DNA of 64,000 nucleotides, taken from the NCBI RefSeq assembly GCF_946407605.1, contig NZ_CAMJOS010000004.1:62001-126000 (forward strand), given 5' to 3'. This DNA comes from an uncultured Prevotella sp. Lineage in GTDB: Bacteria > Bacteroidota > Bacteroidia > Bacteroidales > Bacteroidaceae. Under the pieces are notes generated by a model that ran no database searches, was not told the origin of the DNA, and was given only the letters and a program-made list of their open reading frames with translations. The position numbers were made by a program, and so were the translations under genes. Below are positions 60,879-64,000 of this stretch, in pieces (within the stretch, counting starts at the first letter, position 1; every line of letters starts with the position of its first letter).

Positions 60879-61409
60879 ATGAAACTATGTATTTTTTGTT
60901 CTTCTAATCAGCAGATTGACCCAGACTTCTTTGGGTTGACCCACGAATTGGGCGTATGGGCCGCAGAAAACAGTCATTCCATCGTATTCGGCGGACACGA
61001 TGCCGGATTGATGCACGCCGTGAGTAAAGCCGCCAAAGAGGCTGGCGGACAAGTCATCGGTGTGGTGCCACGTAAGATTGAGGAGATGGGACGACTGAGT
61101 CCCTATCTTGATGTGCATATCCCCACGGAGAACCTCACCGACCGCAAGGACCTGATGATGGCACAAAGCGATGCCTTTATCATACTGCCTGGTGGCATAG
61201 GCACCCTTGACGAGCTCTTCACCGTAGCAGCTGCCGGCACCCTGCAATATCACAAGAAGCCCCTCATACTCTGGAATATGAAGGGCTTCTGGAACTCGCT
61301 CATCGCCTGCATGGACGACCTACAAAAGAAAGGGGTGATTCGCGGCGAGTGGCATTCTATGATTAAAGTGGCTGATAAACTGGAGGATATTATCCGTTTC
61401 TTGGACTAA
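60879..61409 (+). CDS. LOG-family (TIGR00730) phosphoribohydrolase-like protein
   Basis: The 176-residue Rossmann-fold protein has the LOG signatures: CIFCSSNQ, FGGHDAGLMHAVS, the RK pair in DRKDLM (Arg89, Lys90) and PGGIGTLDEL (104-113). Members hydrolyse nucleoside 5'-monophosphates, including cytokinin ribotides, to a base and ribose 5-phosphate. They are often mislabelled lysine decarboxylases. The in vivo substrate here is unknown. It is divergent from the helicase and converges on the flavoprotein gene with 13 bp between. Confidence 0.93.
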   Translation: MKLCIFCSSNQQIDPDFFGLTHELGVWAAENSHSIVFGGHDAGLMHAVSKAAKEAGGQVIGVVPRKIEEMGRLSPYLDVHIPTENLTDRKDLMMAQSDAFIILPGGIGTLDELFTVAAAGTLQYHKKPLILWNMKGFWNSLIACMDDLQKKGVIRGEWHSMIKVADKLEDIIRFLD

Positions 61410-61422
61410 TCTCCATCCACTA

Positions 61423-62634
61423 TCAACCTTCTGCCATCAACTGCTCTGCCATTGCACGACCCAAGGCCTCACATTGTGCAAAGGTCTCTGGGGTAAGACT
61501 CTGCTTAATCTCTACAGGCTCGCCAACAGGCACATACTTTAATTTCTCCTCATTCCATCGGGCTATCTCGGCCACAGCCTTCGATGCCCAGCCGTAACTG
61601 CCAAACCATCCGAACAGGCGTCCCTTGATATCCTTCTGCGAAAGTTCTGAGAGTAGCACATCCATCTCATGATAGAGACCTGTATTGTAAGTTGGAGCAC
61701 CGACAATGAGGCCCTTGTAACGGAATACGTCACGGATAATGTAAGAATGGTGAGTCTTTGACACGTTGTGCATCACAATATTCTTCACACCGGCCTCACT
61801 GGCAGCACGGGCAATGACCTCTGCAGCCCGTTCAGTATTGCCATACATGGTGCCATAGCAGATGACCAGACCTGGCTCTGCCTCATACTTCGACAGTCGG
61901 TCGTACATGGCTATCACCTTATCAATATATTGGTGCCACACAGGACCGTGAGTTGAACAGATATAGTCAATCTTCACACCAGCCAGCTTCTTCAATGCCA
62001 TCTGAACAGGTGTGCCGTATTTGCCAACGATATTCGAGTAATAACGCTCCATCTCAGCCCAGAACTCATCGCAGTTCATCTTCTCATCGATGATAGCACC
62101 GTTCAAGGCACCGAAGCAGCCAAAGGCATCGCCACTGAACAACACTGTTTGTTGCTGTGGCACAGCAGCAGACTCGACACAGAGTGTGACCATGGTCTCG
62201 GGCCAGTGTACCATAGGAGTCAAAACGAAGTTGAGCGTCTTTGAACCCAAAGTGATAGAATCGGCATTTTTCACTTCCACGAGTCCCTCTTCCAACTGAT
62301 AGAAGCCACGCATCATATCAAAAGTCTTCTTGTTGCCGATAATCTGCACCTCGGGATAATATTTTCTGATGAGGGCCAATGAGCCGCTATGGTCGGGCTC
62401 CATGTGGTTCACCACCACATAGTCGATAGGACGGTCGCCCAGCACCTCACGGATATTCTCGAGGAAAGGCATAAAGAAATCCATTTCAACAGTATCGACC
62501 AGTGCCACTTTCTCATCGACAACGAGATAGGCATTATAACTTACCCCATTAGGCAGGGGCCACAATCCCTCAAAGAGCGTCTTGTTTCTGTCGTTGACGC
62601 CTACGTAATAGATCTTGTCAGTAATCTGTTTCAT
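61423..62634 (-). CDS. A-type flavoprotein (FprA family)
   Basis: The 403-residue protein has an N-terminal metallo-beta-lactamase-like di-iron domain (NHMEPDHSG, His77 to Gly84) and a C-terminal flavodoxin domain (VICYGTMYGNTERAAEVIAR, then VGAPTYNTGL). This is the flavodiiron layout. Such proteins reduce oxygen or nitric oxide in anaerobes and so protect against oxidative or nitrosative stress. No rubredoxin or NADH oxidoreductase fusion is present, so electrons must come from a separate partner. It follows the PfkB gene by 2 bp, so the two are co-transcribed. Confidence 0.95.
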   Translation of the reverse strand: MKQITDKIYYVGVNDRNKTLFEGLWPLPNGVSYNAYLVVDEKVALVDTVEMDFFMPFLENIREVLGDRPIDYVVVNHMEPDHSGSLALIRKYYPEVQIIGNKKTFDMMRGFYQLEEGLVEVKNADSITLGSKTLNFVLTPMVHWPETMVTLCVESAAVPQQQTVLFSGDAFGCFGALNGAIIDEKMNCDEFWAEMERYYSNIVGKYGTPVQMALKKLAGVKIDYICSTHGPVWHQYIDKVIAMYDRLSKYEAEPGLVICYGTMYGNTERAAEVIARAASEAGVKNIVMHNVSKTHHSYIIRDVFRYKGLIVGAPTYNTGLYHEMDVLLSELSQKDIKGRLFGWFGSYGWASKAVAEIARWNEEKLKYVPVGEPVEIKQSLTPETFAQCEALGRAMAEQLMAEG

Positions 62635-62636
62635 AA

Positions 62637-63572
62637 TTATTGTAGTTTTATGTTATTGGCAAACTCCTCATCCACATAGTTATTGATGTTCTTGCACACA
62701 TTAGCCGAGAACAGCATGGCGCTTTCGATAACAGCATTCCACTGACTCTCCGTCAAGCCTTGTTCTATCACATTTCGGGTAATCTGATTCTTCAAGAGAC
62801 CATAGATGAAGCCCGCATTGAAATTATCACCGGCACCAATCGTGCTCACCACCTGCTCGTTCTTCTGTATGGGATACTGCTTTTTGAAACCATTCTCAGC
62901 ACGCAGCTCAACAGGCTGCGAACCATTGGTGCAGATAAACTTCTTGGTATAGAAAGAGATCTGAGAACGATAGATTGCATCCGGGTCTGTCTTACGGAAC
63001 ATCACCTCAAAGTCCTCGGTTGAGCCACGCACAATATCAGCCAACTCCAAGTTGTCCAGGATATTAGGCGTCAGCTTCATCACCTCATTCTTATGCGAAG
63101 AACGGAAGTTCACATCATAATAGAGAATGGCTCCGTGCTGATGGGCATAATCGAGGAAGCCCTGCACCTGCGGACGGATAACGGGGTTGACAGCATAGTA
63201 GGAGCCAAACACCACAATATCATCCTCGTTGACCTCGGGATAGTTAAAGTCCAAACGGTCCTTAGGGTGATCCTTATAGAAGATATACTCCGCATCGCTA
63301 TTCTCGTTGAGGAACGCCAACGACAATGGTGACTTCGAGTCTGGATAGACGGAAACCGATGAGGCATCGATGCCATTCTGTTCCAAGAAACGGATGATTC
63401 GCTGTCCTACATGGTCGTTGCCCGTCTCACTGATAAACGATGCTTTCACGCCACACCGTCCCAAAGAAATCAAGCAATTGAACGTACTTCCACCGGGTAC
63501 AGCCGCTACGGGCTGATCGTCTTTAAAAATGATGTCGAGAACTGTCTCGCCTAAACCTATGACCTTTCGCAT
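62637..63572 (-). CDS. PfkB-family carbohydrate kinase (fructokinase-like)
   Basis: The 311-residue cytoplasmic kinase shows the PfkB N-terminal GGSTFNCLISLGRCG signature and the C-terminal STIGAGDNFNAGF with the catalytic base Asp249. It most resembles fructokinase or ribokinase-like enzymes. The sugar is not fixed by sequence. It is the first gene of a two-gene unit with the flavoprotein and has a -7 box at 63599-63606. Confidence 0.92.
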   Translation of the reverse strand: MRKVIGLGETVLDIIFKDDQPVAAVPGGSTFNCLISLGRCGVKASFISETGNDHVGQRIIRFLEQNGIDASSVSVYPDSKSPLSLAFLNENSDAEYIFYKDHPKDRLDFNYPEVNEDDIVVFGSYYAVNPVIRPQVQGFLDYAHQHGAILYYDVNFRSSHKNEVMKLTPNILDNLELADIVRGSTEDFEVMFRKTDPDAIYRSQISFYTKKFICTNGSQPVELRAENGFKKQYPIQKNEQVVSTIGAGDNFNAGFIYGLLKNQITRNVIEQGLTESQWNAVIESAMLFSANVCKNINNYVDEEFANNIKLQ

Positions 63573-63598
63573 CTTACTTTATTTGTTATTAATGGTTG

Positions 63599-63606
63599 CA
63601 AAGATA
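63599..63606 (-). promoter_or_regulatory. Putative -7 box of PfkB kinase gene
   Basis: The minus strand reads TATCTTTG, 26 bp upstream of the kinase start codon. The divergent M16 promoter has the same box, with a heptad repeat between them. Confidence 0.6.
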
Positions 63607-63612
63607 AGAAAT

Positions 63613-63647
63613 AATTATGAATTAAGAATTATGAATTATGAATTATT
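63613..63647. repeat. Five 7-bp AATTATG-type repeats between divergent promoters
   Basis: The heptads AATTATG, AATTAAG, AATTATG, AATTATG and AATTATT run without gaps. They fill the space between the two -7 boxes (63606 and 63652). Confidence 0.85.
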
Positions 63648-63651
63648 TTTG

Positions 63652-63659
63652 TATCTTTG
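63652..63659 (+). promoter_or_regulatory. Putative -7 box of M16 peptidase gene
   Basis: TATCTTTG lies 8 bp upstream of the ATG at 63668, giving a very short leader. Confidence 0.6.
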
Positions 63660-63667
63660 CACCGCAA

Positions 63668-64000
63668 ATGACAAAATATAACACTTTTACGCTGAAAAAC
63701 GGGATGCGAGTCATCCATCTGCCATCCGATGCACAGGTGGTTTATTGTGGCATTGCCGTCAAGGCAGGCACCCGCCACGAGCTACCTGGAGAGGAAGGGC
63801 TGGCTCATTTCTGTGAACATCTGTCGTTTAAGGGTACCGAGCGTCGTAGCGCCGTACAGATCATCAATGCCATCGAAGGTCTGGGCGGTGAACTGAACGC
63901 ATTCACTAACAAGGAGGACACGGTCTTCTACTGTGCCATTCAGGCCAAACATGTGAGGAAAGCCATCAACGTGTTATGCGATATCGTTTTCCATAGCACT
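63668..64000 (+). CDS. M16-family zinc peptidase, N-terminal part
   Basis: Only the first 111 residues are in the window, and the gene runs off the right edge. The start (MTKYNTFTLKNGMRVIHLPS) is typical of bacterial pitrilysin-family proteins. The inverted zinc motif HFCEH (HxxEH) lies in EEGLAHFCEHLSFKGTERR, followed by LGGELNAFTNKEDTVFYCAI. M16 peptidases degrade short peptides and are often periplasmic, but no signal peptide is seen at this start. The third zinc ligand should lie further right. Confidence 0.9.
   Translation, partial: MTKYNTFTLKNGMRVIHLPSDAQVVYCGIAVKAGTRHELPGEEGLAHFCEHLSFKGTERRSAVQIINAIEGLGGELNAFTNKEDTVFYCAIQAKHVRKAINVLCDIVFHST

Noticed and set aside
60879..61409. Annotation as lysine decarboxylase
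   Set aside because: The PGGIGTLDEL motif marks the LOG/TIGR00730 family. No PLP-binding decarboxylase features are present.
1..64000. tRNA or rRNA genes and mobile elements
   Set aside because: No cloverleaf-like or rRNA-like stretch, transposase, integrase or long terminal inverted repeat was recognised by eye. Most intergenic spaces are short, and the longer ones are explained by terminators, promoters and repeats.

Overview
The window comes from a member of the Bacteroidota, most likely Prevotellaceae (Prevotella, Segatella or a close relative). Genes are preceded by the phylum's TAnnTTTG -7 box and mostly lack Shine-Dalgarno sites. There are two SusC/SusD pairs with SusD-type lipoproteins, PNPase and SufB of the Bacteroidota type, and large secreted proteins with Prevotella-like C-terminal tails. 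No rRNA, tRNA, insertion sequence, integrase or CRISPR array was seen, so this looks like ordinary chromosome with one large accessory nutrient-uptake locus.

Region 1 (1-9750). A truncated gene with a C-terminal NADase-type glycan-binding domain enters from the left edge. It converges on a leftward unit that starts with a LacI-type repressor (8610-9623). The unit continues with a CE1-like esterase, a GH9 endoglucanase-type hydrolase, two membrane sensors that each stop after a HisKA-like helix pair and lack an ATPase domain, an exported nitroreductase and a Gfo/Idh/MocA oxidoreductase. This is a small plant-polysaccharide module under LacI control, with repeated GTTGCG half-sites at the lacI promoter.

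Region 2 (9720-23310) is mostly housekeeping. It holds sufB alone, a membrane-tethered LuxR-type regulator, a DUF4369/TlpA-like thioredoxin protein, the rimP-nusA-infB operon, a secreted GH51 arabinofuranosidase and a large TPR-like lipoprotein.

Region 3 (23368-44912) is the main accessory locus, all on the minus strand. In transcription order it contains a 1277-residue secreted protein with three galactose-binding-like modules (its own unit), then FAS1 lipoprotein, SusC, SusD, FAS1 lipoprotein, FAS1 lipoprotein, SusC, SusD. It contains no hydrolase and no local regulator. Two of its spacers are built from exactly five 7-bp repeats running from stop codon to start codon.

Region 4 (45140-64000). 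pnp reads left. A rightward run follows: a cysteine-less thioredoxin-fold lipoprotein, a coding frame with no start codon that may be reached by -1 frameshifting, DUF3160, CapA and NUDIX. Then come topA, aroK, speA and argB, a convergent DEAD-box helicase with a DbpA domain, a LOG-family protein, a PfkB kinase plus A-type flavoprotein pair, and the start of an M16 peptidase.

The most unusual non-coding signal is a set of three four-unit arrays of short palindromes. They have unrelated sequence but a shared 21-22 bp period (13761-13844, 20953-21034, 45145-45216), and each sits at a gene's 3' end beside or inside a terminator. A second class of spacer repeat has 7- or 8-bp periods (16904-16967, 25207-25241, 30469-30503, 58135-58164, 63613-63647).
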